This document shows positions 35,201-46,753 of a DNA stretch of 64,000 nt, one piece after another. The translations under genes were made by a program, and so were the position numbers. Each line of letters begins with the position of its first letter. Position 1 is the stretch's first letter. Below the pieces are notes generated by a model that saw only the letters and a program-made list of their open reading frames with translations, had not been told where the DNA came from and did not search any database. Where the stretch lies: the NCBI GenBank assembly GCA_021234155.1, contig JAJEKV010000110.1:1766338-1830337 (forward strand). Reading direction: 5' to 3'. This stretch comes from Isoetes taiwanensis (lineage: Eukaryota > Streptophyta > Lycopodiopsida > Isoetales > Isoetaceae).

Positions 35201-35400
35201 AAGTGTAGAAAATTTTGGTGCAGCCATGGCAAAGATTTGCGGAAAAGAACAGTGATTCAAGGGCGGAGGACGAAGGCAAAGAACGGAGGACGAAGGCGCA
35301 GAGGGACGAAAAGGTTTAGGGCGCGCAAATGGAGGCGAAGAGGCATGATGAGGACGAAACGGCAACCGTTGATGGTGCCAGGTGTTGAAAGATGCCAAGG
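32250..35400 (-). pseudogene. long post-pol frame (transposon-protein domain + coiled coil)
   Basis: Between integrase and the 3' LTR minus-strand frames continue for about 3 kb with several frameshifts. The upstream part (34750-35232) has MVDGTTISLTQHLISEVFHI, like the 'putative plant transposon protein' region of Athila-type elements (xxRGxxxxxxxxxIxxILxIP). Then 33681-34330 encodes a Gln/Leu-rich coiled coil and an Arg/Ser-rich tail. 33350-33664 and 32240-32912 continue without known motifs. Such extra frames 3' of pol are known in the Tat/Athila lineage. Function unknown. Confidence 0.5.
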
Positions 35401-35725
35401 AGGCGATTGAGAGGCAAAAATTTGGCTAAGTCCCCAAACAACCAAGGGAGAAGTAATGAACGGTGGAGATGAGACGTGAGAAAATGATCGGATGTGACAG
35501 GTGGCCAAAGGACACATATTAATGTGTGACGGGTATGAAAAGAAGCAATGGCATTTAATGCTGGCAACTCGAAGTGGGATATCATTAAAACGAATGTGTC
35601 AGAGGGTACCATGGCTAGATATGCGGCGGGAGAACAGATTCTCTGTTTAGAAACAGCCTTGCATTGCAAACACGTTGGCGATTTTTTTTTATTGGTCCAC
35701 GTCGACAAGGAGTTCCTTGGTTGGC

Positions 35726-35733
35726 TATATAAG
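35726..35733 (+). promoter_or_regulatory. TATA box of antisense small gene
   Basis: GGCTATATAAGACG on the plus strand, about 30 bases before the ATG at 35763. It mirrors the TATA spacing of the two related genes at 11.4-12.2 kb. Confidence 0.5.
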
Positions 35734-35762
35734 ACGAACCGGGAGTGAAGCGAAGACATTCG

Positions 35763-36029
35763 ATGGCGCTCAGCATGGCTGCTGCTGGTTTGAACGAGAA
35801 CTGCACGATGCCCACTAACTGTCAAGAGTGGATTACTTGCAAAATGAATTGTCTGGACCTCTGGCGCTGCCACAATCGTGGCCTGAGAATGGATGGCTGG
35901 TGTTCCGGGATGGCTGAACATCCCGATCCTCATACCAACGGGATGGAGGTGGTTCTGCACCTTCGCTGGGACCCTGAGCAGAACCTCTACCACATCCTGC
36001 GCATCACCTCTGCTCCGAACCCGGAGTAG
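35763..36029 (+). CDS. small protein of the 80-residue family, antisense in the Tat-like element
   Basis: Intact 88-codon frame on the strand opposite to pol, between integrase and the long 3' frame. It aligns with the twin genes at 11411 and 11934: CKMNCLDLWRC for CYLSYNDLNEC, LRMDGW for VNLDPW, VVLHLRWDPEQNLYHI for VKVHIYWLPDQEIYEL, then ITS. It has three extra Cys in the N-terminal half. Antisense frames at this position are known in Tat-type retrotransposons (aORFs). No domain was recognised. Conservation across three loci supports a real protein. Confidence 0.6.
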   Translation: MALSMAAAGLNENCTMPTNCQEWITCKMNCLDLWRCHNRGLRMDGWCSGMAEHPDPHTNGMEVVLHLRWDPEQNLYHILRITSAPNPE

Positions 36030-36167
36030 AGGGTTTTTCTTCTTAGGACTTAGTAGATAGGGCTCTGAGCCCGTTTTTGTATATAGGGCAGTGCCCATAG
36101 CGGAAATAGCTGGGCTGTGCCCACATTTTGTAAAAAAATCCACCTATAATATAAATATGCCGCTGGT

Positions 36168-38007
36168 TTAGTCACTATCTGTTGTATGTGTGTCTGGAAC
36201 AGCCTCTGTTTGGTGATTTTCACTTTCTGTGGTATGAAATGTTTTGAGGCGAAAGCCATTAACCAGTGTAGGTAATGGAGTTCCATCTAACTCCGCCAGT
36301 TGGAAAACACTGGGTTGAACCACTTGAACAATTTGATAAGGGCCAAGCCATCGAAACTTAAGCTTACCCGGAAAAGTTTTGTACCGAGAATCATAAAGAA
36401 GAACCAAATCGCCTTCCTTGAATGTTTTTGTCTTCAAACGTTTGTCATGTAAAGATTTTTGCAACCGGTGTCCATGAAGAACATGAATATAAGCATCCCT
36501 TCTAAGTTCATCCAACTGTTCCAATTGATAAACCCTTTCTTTGAGTGCAGCTGGCGGATTATGGGCAGTAGCCAGTTGAAAACGGAGAGTTGGGAGAATG
36601 TACTCAAAAGGCATGAGAGCTTCTTGACCATAAACCAATTTGAAAGGAGTGTGACCAGTAGCTATTTTGAAACAAGTATTGTAAGCCCACAGAACAGTAG
36701 GAAGCTTGTTTTGCCAGTCAGTGCGAGAAGCGTCACAAATTTTCTTGAGAATTGTGACCAGAGTTTTGTTGGTGCTTTCTGCCAAACCATTGCCTTGAGG
36801 ATAGTAAGGTGTGCTCTTGTGATGATATATCAGGAGAATGTCCGTCGGCTCCTTGATGGTATGATTGATAAAATGGACACCACGATCAGCGACCAGCCCG
36901 TGGGGCAGCCAAATCGCGTGATAATTTGTTGATAGAGGACCTTGGCCGCTGCTTTTGCCGCAGGTGTTATGCGGAAGTCGCGCAAGCTTCCGCCCATTTA
37001 GTAGCGTGGTCGGTGAGAACCAGAATGTAGCGGCACGGGTGTGCCGCCAGCGGGGAGGATCGATGGGTCCCACAAAATCCATTCCCCATTTCTGAGGGAA
37101 GTGGGTGGCGACGGCGGTCGTCAAGGGAAGAGCCGCCACGGGCCATGGGGCGTCCCATGCTGTGACAAGCATCACACGTGCGGGCGTGGGCGTGAGCGTC
37201 TTTGAAGAGCGTGGGCCAAAAATACCCAGCTAGAAGGATTTTGCGTGCCGTGGTGTCACCATGAAAATGACCACCACCTAGCCCTTGATGAGCTTCGCGG
37301 ACAATATCTGGAACTTCATGAGGTAGAACACAGCGTCGAAGGATGGTATCCTTACCCTTTTTGTAAAGATGTCCAGCAACCATGGTGTAGTCACGGACGT
37401 CGCGGAGAAATTGATGACGACGGGATTGTCGTTTGGCATGAGAGAGCATCATGTCCTCTGGTGGAAGAGCGCCTGTGAGGAGGTACTGCTGAAAGTCATG
37501 GAACCAATGTGGTGTTGCCGTGACTAAAAAGAGTTGAGCATCAGGAAAGGCGTCTGAGACTCCAGTGGAGGGATCATCTGTGTGGATGCGTGAAAGATAA
37601 TCCGGGACAACATGAGATTTGCCGGCCTTGTGAACAATTTCAAAAGGGGCAAACTCTTGGAGAAGAAGGACCCAACGAGCAATGCGGCCCGTGGGCGTGG
37701 ATTTGTTGATCAAATAAAGGAGTGCTTGGTGGTCAACAAAGAATGTGATCTGACTGCCCAAAAGGTAGTGACGGAAGCGTTGGACGCAGAAAATGAGACC
37801 CAAAGCTTCACACTCTGTGGCAGAATAGTTGCGCTCAGCAGAATTGAGTTTTCGGCTGGCGTAGCGGTTTGGTTTGTCAGTGTGCGCATCATATTCTTGA
37901 GAAAGAACAGCTCCAATAGCAAACGCCGAGACATCAACATGAACATGAAAGGGCTTGTCCCATTGAGGAGGAACAAGAACCGGGGCCTGAGTAAGCAAAA
38001 GCTTCAA
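36168..38007 (-). pseudogene. RNase H and integrase of the Tat-like element
   Basis: 36967-38007 gives RNase H (HVDVSAFAIGAVLSQEYDAH, ATECEALGLIFCVQRFRHYL, FFVDHQALLYLI) and the integrase zinc module (GGGHFHGDTTARK ... CDACHSMGRPMARGG). 36168-37175 gives the core (MDFVGPIDPP, HKSTPYYPQGNGLAESTNKT with the catalytic Glu) and the C-terminal GPYQIVQVVQPSVFQLAELD. One frameshift lies near 37050. No chromodomain follows. Confidence 0.85.
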
Positions 38008-38028
38008 GTGTTGGAAAGCAGTATCCGC

Positions 38029-39843
38029 CTAGGAATTCCAAGCCCAGGTGGATTCATCACCCGTGAATTTATGAATGGGATCTGCAATGGCTGCTAGTCC
38101 AGGAATGAAGGTGGAGTAATAATTGACCTTACCCAGGAAAGAGCGTGTCTCCTTGATATTTGCTGGTGCTTGAGCTTTGAGCACACAACTGCTTTTTGGC
38201 AGGATCTGTGGTGATACACGCGATCGACAACGTGTCCTAACAGAACACACGAGGTGACACAAAAGGTGCATTTCTCGGGATTGAGACTAATCTTGGGACT
38301 CATCACATTTACGGAAGCGAGTTCCAATTTATCCAAATGGTCAGCCATGGGGCGTAGAAAGCGAGAGAAGTCATCTTGAAAAATTTGTAAGAAGGATTTT
38401 CCTTCATAAAATCATGAAAATCGAGAGCATGATGCGTTGAAACGTGGATGGAGAGTTTGATAAGCCAAAAGGAACCACCTTGTAGGCAAAAAGTGCCTAC
38501 CACGGGGGGTGGTGAAAGTAGTCTTGAGTTGATCAGATTCGTTGATTGAGATCCGATTGTAGCGAAAAAACCATCCATGAAGGAGTACATCTCATGTCCG
38601 GCCCAACTTCTTCCGAACACGGGTGCGTGAAGGGAAGTGGAAAATGATCACGCCTCCGTGGCTCGATTGAGTTTTTGGTAGTCCACAAACGCCGGATCTT
38701 ACCATTGTGTTTGAGTGCAATGGCGATGGGGCTCACCCATTCAGAATGTTTGACCTCATAGATCAAAACTGCGACAAGGAGTTTGTCAATTTCCGCCTTG
38801 ACACGATCCACGGTAATTGGGGTTGAGCGTCTTGTCGTTGCTATCTTTGGGCGTGCATCGGACTTGGTAGGAATGGTGAGTTCCCCAAGGTCTTGTTGAT
38901 CCCCGAAGATCTCTGTAGCTCCAGGCGAAAATGTGTTTGAACTTTTTGAAGAGCGTGGCCCCTGTTACGATAGGGGTGGGAAGATTTGCGAACAACCGGA
39001 CGGTGATTGTTGCCCTCGTCCACAATCTCGACTTCAGGAGTCTGAATATGGGGATAACTTCCGTGTCTGGACAATATGAGCAGGAGGTTGAAGCATAACG
39101 GGATCGTGGGCTCTGCGTGGTGAAAAGAGAGGTTCTTTGAGTTTCATCAAGTAGAGGTTGCGTCATGGACGGCGTGGACATCTACGGGGAGCTGCGGGAG
39201 ATTCCACATCTGAAAAGTGATCAACTCGTTGAATTCGATTGCAAGGAGCCGGTAAAGGGTCAAGCAAAGCAGCCACGGCTGGTCCACGATCAAGGGTCAT
39301 TTCTCCCCAAGGATCAGCATATTGAGGGTAGGATGACAGAGGCGCTTCGCGGTGGAGCCCGAACTTGATAGATATTTTGAGCTTCCCTCGAATGCGGTGT
39401 GAGAGAGAGGGTTCAGCATTGTCGGCCGGAAATGATTTTACTGTTTCCAAGTCCATGGTGGCGTTGAGGTGACCATCTGTGATGACTAAGCGATCCGTGG
39501 CCCGGTAATGGATACTCTTGGCTGGCGGAGAAAAGGCACTGCCGACCAACATTTCATAATCACACGGATCTTCGCGAGCCTTCCAAACACCAAATTCCAA
39601 GGGGAATCGGAGATCACCAATGTTGATGTGAAGAAGAGGCGTGACGCCTTGAGGTCGCGTGATATGGCCATTAGCCAATTTGATGTCATATGGGGCACGA
39701 TAGAGTTGTTTGATGCCCATTTGTTTGCGGAGTTTATCCGTGATGAGATTGACCGCGCTACCTCCGTCAATTTGAACATGATTGACTTGTTGATTGCCCA
39801 ACGTGGCATGTACAGGTGGGAGTAGAGGTAGCAACAGCCCCAA
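38029..39843 (-). pseudogene. protease and reverse transcriptase of the Tat-like element
   Basis: 39163-39843 includes VNHVQIDGGSAVNLITDKLR, an aspartic protease-like active site (D-G-G for D-S/T-G), with LKLANGHITRPQGV nearby. RT follows in short frames: YEVKHSEWVSPIAIALKHNG, DHFPLPF, MYSFMDGF and, past several frameshifts, the thumb/connection (SFLGKVNYYSTFIPGLAAIA). The YxDD box is not readable in one frame. Inactive. Confidence 0.75.
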
Positions 39844-40241
39844 CTAAAAGCGGTCGGGAGTGGTAATGGTTGGTCCTTGAGAGCGGGGCGAGTTTCAAAA
39901 TTGTGGCCAAACTTAAAGGAATTTTGATTTTTGCTAGTTCCTCTTGAAGTTCCAGAGGCACATGAGAAAAAGGATCTGCTGGATCCACAGGTGCTGGAGT
40001 GCGTGGTAATGAAGCAGCAACTTCTTTGAGTAGGTCAACCTCAGCAACTATATTTGGATAGGTCCGAGGCGTGGAGGTTGAGGCGTGGAAGGTGTTTCTT
40101 GTCTTTGTTGAGCTCGGTAGTGGCATGAACATTGGCTAACGTGGCGGCCTTCAGCAGACTTGCATGAGGTTGAAATGCTTTGGCGAACTTTAGGCATGAC
40201 ATGCGGCATGAGTTTTCTAAATCGGTGCAAAGTGAACTTTT

Positions 40242-41925
40242 TTACGCATCATGAGGAATGGTATCATTCGCAAAAGCAGGTTGCGTGCCATGAGAAATAA
40301 TGGTTAAGGGACGTGACGCCCTGGTCTGGCGTGAAACCAAACCAACCCAATTGGATGGCTGAGGCTGGAGGATTAAGTGCACGAAAAATTTCTTCCGTGC
40401 TTGTTGATCCGCTGAGGTTGATTGGCGGGGAGCGGGTTGATACCGTGATGGGCGAGGTCTTGCGAGGTGGCTTCGAAGAGCGGGGCGGCGGTCCTTGTTT
40501 GCCATTAGCAATCGAGTTGGTAAGCCGTGAGGCGGACCGATGTGGTCTGATTTGTGCGGGGAAGGCGTACTTGAACTTGTGGAAGTTGAGGACACGCCGT
40601 GGTGGTATGACCCCATTCTTGCGGTGATAACGAGCTTTGAAGGATCAAAAGGAGGGCGTGTATTGGGTCCCGTGGTTTGCTCCGGTTCTTGATAGAGTTG
40701 AGTGGGTTGCACTGCGGTGGTGGCTGCGATATTGCGATTGGTGCTGAGGTGTGGTTTGCACTTGATAAACCATCTTGTTGCGGAAAGGTGTAGGATGAGT
40801 GCGAGTGCACTCTTAGTGGCATGATTGCACATGTTGCATCTTTTACAATGAGGCGGGCCATTGGTGGAGTTGCACTCATTCGCCAAGTGGCCTTGATATT
40901 TGCAGATATGGCACGGATCGATTGCGGCTATGGATTGGCGTGTTGAGGTTGAACGGCGATCACGGGGAACCATGGCGGGTGGAATGAAAGGGAGCTCCTG
41001 AAGAGCCACATACGGGGAGGAAACATTGACCCGAGTGATTGACAAGATCGATAGCCTGCTCCAAAGTCTTGGTGCGAGTATTGTCATGAGTCGGATAGCT
41101 GGAGGAAGTCCTTGGAGAAACCAGACCAAGATCCGGCTCGTGTGGGGTACTCCTTGAGTTTCTTTGGCGAGAATGTGAAGTCGATCGCAAAATCCCGGGG
41201 CGGACTCAGTGGGCTCTTGTTGAAGGTCATTGAGTTGCTTGAGATGAAGTTGATCATCATCCGTGGTCCCATAGTGAAAGAAAAGCGGTTTTCATTTCGG
41301 ACCAATCTTGTTTCCGGTGGCTTTTGTTGGACATGAGCCATTGATGAGGGAGCCACGGCGTGGTGGAAAAGGCGTGGAATTTCAGTTGAGGTTGCGCATG
41401 ACCATTTAGGACAGCGAGCCTCAAATTCTTCCATGTGGGCCTGAGCACTTTGGTCTAAAGGTTTGCCTTTCGTGTTGCCAAAGGTAGGATAAGTCAGCTT
41501 AAGGGTCTGAAAGGTAGAGGTAAAAGTCTTTGGGCTGGGACGGGAACATGATAGTGAGGATATTGAGGTGGAGTTGGCGGTGGCATGGTGTCGAAAGACC
41601 TGCTGAAAGGGTTCTTGAGGTGGAGGTCTTGGAGGTGCGATCATTGGTTTTGAGGTCGGTAAGGTTGTAAAGGGAAGAGTGGTGGGAAATGTAGGGAAGG
41701 GAAATTCACGGGGAGGAGCAAAGAGACTGTGGATATCCCGTCCACCCGTAGGAGATGATGGTTGTGAAAGAGGCGTATGGCGGAAAGACCGATGGATGAA
41801 GGCATGTTAGGGGTATGAAAGTAAGGTTGTGCAAGGTTGAGCGGATAGGGCTCCTGATAGTGATGAGGAGATGAGGTCGTGAGCAATGTTTGCACGCTTG
41901 AGGCGGAGAATTCCGGACGAGACAT
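40242..41925 (-). pseudogene. gag of the Tat-like element
   Basis: Frames at 41641-41925, 41084-41644 and 40242-41129 cover a Pro-rich N-terminus, a capsid-like part (DDDQLHLKQLNDLQ region in a shifted frame) and a CCHC zinc knuckle CHICKYQGHLANEC (about 40860-40905). At least two frameshifts. Confidence 0.7.
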
Positions 41926-42122
41926 GACACGAGGGTGGGTGGCGCCGGACCGAGCCCTAGACCGAAGGTGGCCTCCTCAATGTCATAAGCGGATCCATAC
42001 ATGTCACGCAAGCGGCTTCCCTTCGATGATGGCGCCAAGCGAGACGCCGTTTGGGAAAAGAAGTTCTTCTGGCGTGAAGTTGCGGACAGACATGGCGACA
42101 GAAGAAAGGAAAATCGAATCAG

Positions 42123-42140
42123 ACCCGGCAGCGGCGACAG
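42123..42140 (-). promoter_or_regulatory. primer-binding site (tRNA-Asp type)
   Basis: Minus-strand TGTCGCCGCTGCCGGGT next to the 5' LTR resembles TGGCGCCGTTGCCGGGG, the tRNA-Asp site of Tat/Athila elements. Confidence 0.6.
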
Positions 42141-42695
42141 TATTTGGGGTCTGGGTTCGGGAACTCCTGCAAGACATCCCTCTGTGAGGACCCTTGGATC
42201 TAACAGAGAATCAGGGGGACTATGTCACGCTTGGGATTTGCAAGAAAAGAACAAGAAGAAGAAAATGAATGTAAGAGAACAATGAGAGGAAAATGATAAG
42301 CTTCCTTGATATCAATGATGAACATACATGAGCTCGAATCGAGAGAAGATGAAGAGAGACAAGACTCAAAACTCATCTAAAAACTCATGTGCTAGCTCTA
42401 CTCATATATAGTACAATGGCCTTTGGCCCAATATAGACACTCTGACTGATCTCGGTGCCGACTCCTAGAAGGAGGCCTGATTTGCAGGAATGTTGGCGGT
42501 GCCTCTTGAAGTGCCTAGAATCCGTTGTGGTGGCGGTGTGACCGATCCACTTGTCCGGCGGCGCCTCTTGATATTTGCTGCTTGGTCTTCTTCGGGGGGC
42601 CTTGGATGGCTGACCCGTGGTTGATCGGATCCTTGAGCTTGACTTGGTCCGTCAGATGCATGAATAGTCCGTACCGGGGAGGCCTGGGACTAACA
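42141..42695 (-). repeat. 5' LTR of the Tat-like element
   Basis: 555 bp, close copy of 31678-32245. Its plus-strand start has TA in place of the expected TG. Confidence 0.88.
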
Positions 42696-42700
42696 ATCTG

Positions 42701-43570
42701 CGGTCATCCGTTGGCCATGCACATCGCCAGGGGGACAAAGGAGTACCCGAAAGCGGTTGATACAGCCATAACCAGTATATGGAAAAATAGGAAATTGGCC
42801 CAATTTGATGGTAAATCTAGAGGTGGGCTGAATGCAGAGTCCTGGCTCGACGAGATGAAGGAGTTTGGGAAATCCTATGGAATGACAGAAAAGGATACAG
42901 GGAAGGTTGCCACCACAAACCTTACAGGAGCTGCCCGTATTTGGTGGAAGGGCTATGCGAGCCAAGCACACAGACAGGGAGGCGGTGCAAGTTCAAAAAG
43001 TTTGCCAAGGCTTTTAAGTCGCATTATGTGCCTCGTGCACACAAATGCCAACAAATCCAGACCTTCTACAGGCTGGAGCAGAAGGGTATGTCAGTTCAGG
43101 CCTATACTGATGAATTCATGCGGCTAAGGCTGTACGTACCAGGGATGAATGAAAAGAGGGCGGTGGAGGGCTACATTGAAGGGTTGGCCCCATCCATTAA
43201 GCGAATGGTTAAGGCCATAGACCCAAAATGGAGTTCAATTATTGAGGCTAAGGCATTAAGCCTCGAGGAGGACACACCAAGGAACCAATATCCGCGTCAA
43301 GCTCCTTACTCGCGCCACGCCTGGTCCACACCTTACAAACCCAGCTCACCAAGTAAGGGGGGCCCCTGGTGAGAACTCTTATGGCCGCCAGGAAAAGAAA
43401 GTCACTTTCAGCACGCCCGATAAATCGAATAATGTCGGCAAGGAAGTTCGGAACCTTTTACAGTCTATTCCTAAAGAAGCTCGAGAACAGCTCCGCCGAG
43501 ATAAGGCATGCTACAGGTGCATGCGACCCGGCCACTTCATGCAGAATTGTCCTTATGTCACGCAGACTGC
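42701..43570 (+). pseudogene. gag of the chromovirus (capsid and zinc knuckle)
   Basis: Continues the interrupted gag. KLAQFDGKSRGGLNAESWLD and GAARIWWKG belong to the retrotransposon gag domain. After a frameshift near 42975 come FKSHYVPRAHKCQQIQTFYR and MRLRLYVPGMNEKRAVEGYI. A second shift leads to the CCHC knuckle CYRCMRPGHFMQNC (about 43508-43549). Confidence 0.85.
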
Positions 43571-44934
43571 CCAGCTGGCCATGGCTGACCTCAATTGGGA
43601 TGATCTTGAGTCCACACCACATGTCGAGGACGAGGCTCCCGAGTACATTCACGGTGCGTCTCATATTCTTGCAGCCATTGAAACTGACAACGCTGAAAGT
43701 CAGCCTTCTGTTATTTCCACCATAGGCCAAGTAGACAGTAAGCCTTTCATAATTTTGATGGATACGGGTAGTACACATAATTTTGCTTCTCCTAGAATGG
43801 CCCAGGTATTGCAACTTGAAACGTTGAGATCCCGACCAAAGCCAGTCACGTTAGCCAGTGGTAAGATTAGGCACACTCATGGCCGCCGCATTAACCTTAA
43901 GATGCAGTTGCCAGGTGCACCAGTTGCCTTGGGTGCCGAGTTAATGGACATTGGCAAATATGATCTTATTGTTGGTATGGAATTTTTGGCATCTGCAAAG
44001 GCCAATATAGACTGCGAGAAACGGGAGGTTACCTTCAACGCCGCTAATGGGGCACGCGTGACTATAAAAGATGATCCATTCAACCCTATTATATAGTCTA
44101 TGTCTATTGCACAGTTAGAAAAAGCGTTACGCAAGGATAAGCTCCTTTGCGTCATTAGACTTGCCTCCATTGAGTCAGATGCTAAGCAGAAGCAAGTAAT
44201 TGACACCTTGCCAGAAGGGATTGCTAACCTTCTCCGAGAATTTAGCGATCTTTTTCCAGATGAGATCCAGAAGCTTCCTCCTTTTAGAGGGGTAGAATGT
44301 GAGATAGCTCTAGAACCAGGTACTAAGCCTACCAGTAAGGCCCCGTACTGAATGAGTCCTCCAGAGTTGGCAGAGCTTAAGAAGCAACTTCAGGAGTTAC
44401 TAAACCTAGGTTTCATTCGGCCTAGTGTTTCACCTTTCGGCGCCCCTATCCTCTTTGTTAAGAAAAAAGATGGCTCCTTGAGGATGTGTATTGATTATAG
44501 GCAGCTCAATAAGCATACCATCAAGAATCGCTATGCTTTGCCTAGGGCAGATGATCTAATAGACCAGTTGCAAGGGGCCAAATATTTCTCAAAGATTGAT
44601 TTACGCTCCGGATACCATCAGATAAGAATAAAGGAGAAGGACATCCATAAATCTGCTTTTCGCACAAGATATGGGCATTATGAGTTTACCGTTATGCCTT
44701 TTGGATTAACTAATGCCCCCGCGACTTTCATGCGGTTAATGAATGACGTCTTCCGCCAATACTTGGATGACTTTGTTGTTATTTTCTTTGACGATATTCT
44801 CATCTATAGTAAAACGTTGGAAGAGCATGAGAAACATCTCCGCTTGGCCCTACAAAAGTTAAGATGTCACCAACTCTTTGCCAAGTTCTCTAAGTGCAAG
44901 TTTGCCACCCCCAAGGTGGATTATTTGGGACATT
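43571..44934 (+). pseudogene. protease and N-terminal reverse transcriptase of the chromovirus
   Basis: In frame with the zinc knuckle. The protease active site is FIILMDTGSTHNFASPRMAQ, followed by IVGMEFL. The frame is broken by TAG (44094) and TGA (44349), each explicable by one transition. RT follows with [40 protein letters not shown] and the catalytic FFDDILIYS. The RT is cut after DYLGH at 44933 by the 13.6-kb element and resumes at 58498. Confidence 0.92.
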
Positions 44935-44962
44935 AGGGCGGATTTGGGGTCTGAAAATGGCC
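44931..44962 (+). repeat. left terminal inverted repeat
   Basis: 32 bases starting CATTAGGGCGGATTTGGGG, an exact reverse complement of 58466-58497. Confidence 0.95.
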
Positions 44963-45460
44963 TCCTATCAGCCATTCCACGTCATATTTCCGCTCCCTTT
45001 TTCCCATGCCACCTAGGATACCAAACTCTCATAATTACAGATTTGCTTGGAATATTCTTCCGGAATAAGGGGGATTGCACATTCATGGCGCCATATGTAT
45101 TTAATTCTGTTGGTTGTCAGACGGACTGATGCAACACGTGGCGCTTCTAAAATGCCACTTGCATTATAGCATACCGGCAACTCATGACGGTGTCTCTTGG
45201 TAAGCGTCTTGGCGTCACGCCTTCTACATTTCAAAAGTTGAATGTGTAGGTTGAAGCTTTGTATCGATCGGACTTTCATTTGGAATTTGCCGCGTGCGCT
45301 TTAACCGATCTTCACTTCATCCTAATACGGGCTTCCGCCCCTACAATTCCAAATTTGAATTTGCTTAATGTATAAAAGCATGGATTGTAGGAGAATGGAC
45401 TTTTCGATTTCCATATGCACGTTGCAAATTTCAAAAACGGTTAGTATGCGGACGTTCGGC
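44950..45460 (+). repeat. subterminal direct repeat, copy 1
   Basis: Starts AAAATGGCCTCCTATCA and is repeated at about 46931-47440 (shared CATGGCGCCATATGTATTTA and GTAGGTTGAAGCTTTGTAT) with small indels. Non-coding. Confidence 0.75.
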
Positions 45461-45731
45461 TCACACGGTTTAATTGTGTTGGGGCATAAAAATACCACAC
45501 CTTGATTTTGGCGTCGCGATCTACACCGATATGGAAGTTGCTTGTTGTCAAATTAAACTTAAACACAAGTGAGGAGTCGGCACTTACGTGGTTTTCTCGA
45601 GGAGGGTTTGGAGTGTTTTTTTTTAAATCCCAATTATCGACATAGTGTGACGTAGCATCTTGGTATTAAATAGTATGTTAAATTCGAATTATATCGGTGT
45701 TCATGTTCTGGTTAAACTCAAATCATATAGG

Positions 45732-45842
45732 TTTAGGAATAAGGTTAAAAAAGGAAGATATTGGCTATTTAGGAATAAGGTTAAAAAAGGAAGATATTGG
45801 ATATTTAGGTATAAGGTTAAAAAAGGAAGATATTAGATATGG
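45732..45842 (+). repeat. 36-bp tandem repeat, three copies
   Basis: Unit TTTAGGAATAAGGTTAAAAA followed by AGGAAGATATTGGATA, repeated three times with two to three changes. Confidence 0.85.
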
Positions 45843-46030
45843 CTCAAATTTCGAGATATGCACATAATGGCATGTAATGATGGTTGATAGGACTGGAATA
45901 CGAATCATTCCTACGATTTTCACGTCTAATCCAGCCTATATCTATTCCAGCCTAGATTGGCGCCCATTCTCCCCCCAATCTCCGCCCAATCTTTGCTAGA
46001 TCCTCCGCCCAATTTCTCTAGTCCATCGCC

Positions 46031-46458
46031 ATGAAGAGATCAGCTACGGAAGAGCGGGGAGGTGTCCTCCAAGGCGCCTATTACGGCTGGAAGAGGTGTT
46101 CCCTCCCATGATTCCCTCCGCTGCCCACGGTTCTTGCTCGAATGCCTCGATTCCTCTCGATTCCTCGATTCCTTTGACGAGGAATCAGAGAATGAGGAAT
46201 CAGAGGAAATTTCGGAGCAGGAGTTCATCACAGGTGTTCTTGAAGGCTGGATAGGAGATTCTTCAGAAAATGAGTGGTCTACCGACGGAGAAGAAGCCGA
46301 AGATGATGAAGAAGATGAAGAAGTTGAAGACGAATCTGCTGACTTCGAGGAGCTCATGGCGTTAGTTCATGGTACATGCATGTTTTCTTTCTTTTCTTAA
46401 GCATTCAACTAACGGTTATTTCTTATTTTTTTTTGCAGATGATGAAGCAGATGAATGA
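46031..46458 (+). pseudogene. acidic protein gene with one intron
   Basis: ATG at 46031 (MKRSATEERGG), then probably a one-base shift into a frame that is strongly acidic: FDEESENEESEEISEQEF and long Asp/Glu runs, including DGEEAEDDEEDEE. A canonical intron lies at 46372-46438 (GTACATG...TTTTTTTTGCAG, branch-like AACTAAC) and splices to DDEADE-stop. Highly acidic nuclear proteins can act as histone chaperones, which would fit the histone-like cargo, but no chaperone domain is visible. Confidence 0.5.
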
Positions 46459-46753
46459 AATTTGTTAGGGCAGAGCACCTCTTATTTTTTTTCCTTGTTC
46501 TTAGTCGAGCTTGCCTCCGACTTCTTACCATATGTTGCAAGCCTCAGGGCTTTTTGTTGTGAATAGTTGAAGCCTCCGGGCATTTAAATTTACAAAATGA
46601 TGTAAAGCCATACGGCCATAAAAAATTTTGAATGTAAAAAGTTTTTGCTTCTAATTCCATTTGAATACCTAACTTTTTTTTTACTGTACATGTGTTATCA
46701 CTCTTAAGTACATAAGTCATCATCCCTTTTCAAAGAGCATATTATTTTTCAAG

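Larger units (their letters stand above)
31678..42695 (-). mobile_element. Tat/Athila-like Ty3/gypsy element nested in gag
   Basis: LTRs 31678-32245 and 42141-42695, target-site duplication ATCTG (31673-31677 and 42696-42700), a tRNA-Asp-type PBS, and a G-rich PPT next to the left LTR (GGTGGGGGG on minus). Order on the minus strand: gag, protease, RT, RNase H, integrase, then a long 3' frame. This order and the RT motif MYSFMDGF fit the Tat/Athila branch of Ty3/gypsy. It carries an antisense small gene at 35763-36029. Confidence 0.9.

Noticed and set aside
35316-36143. 275-codon minus frame opposite the small antisense gene
   Set aside because: Its composition and lack of motif suggest a shadow; the plus-strand frame has paralogues and a TATA box.
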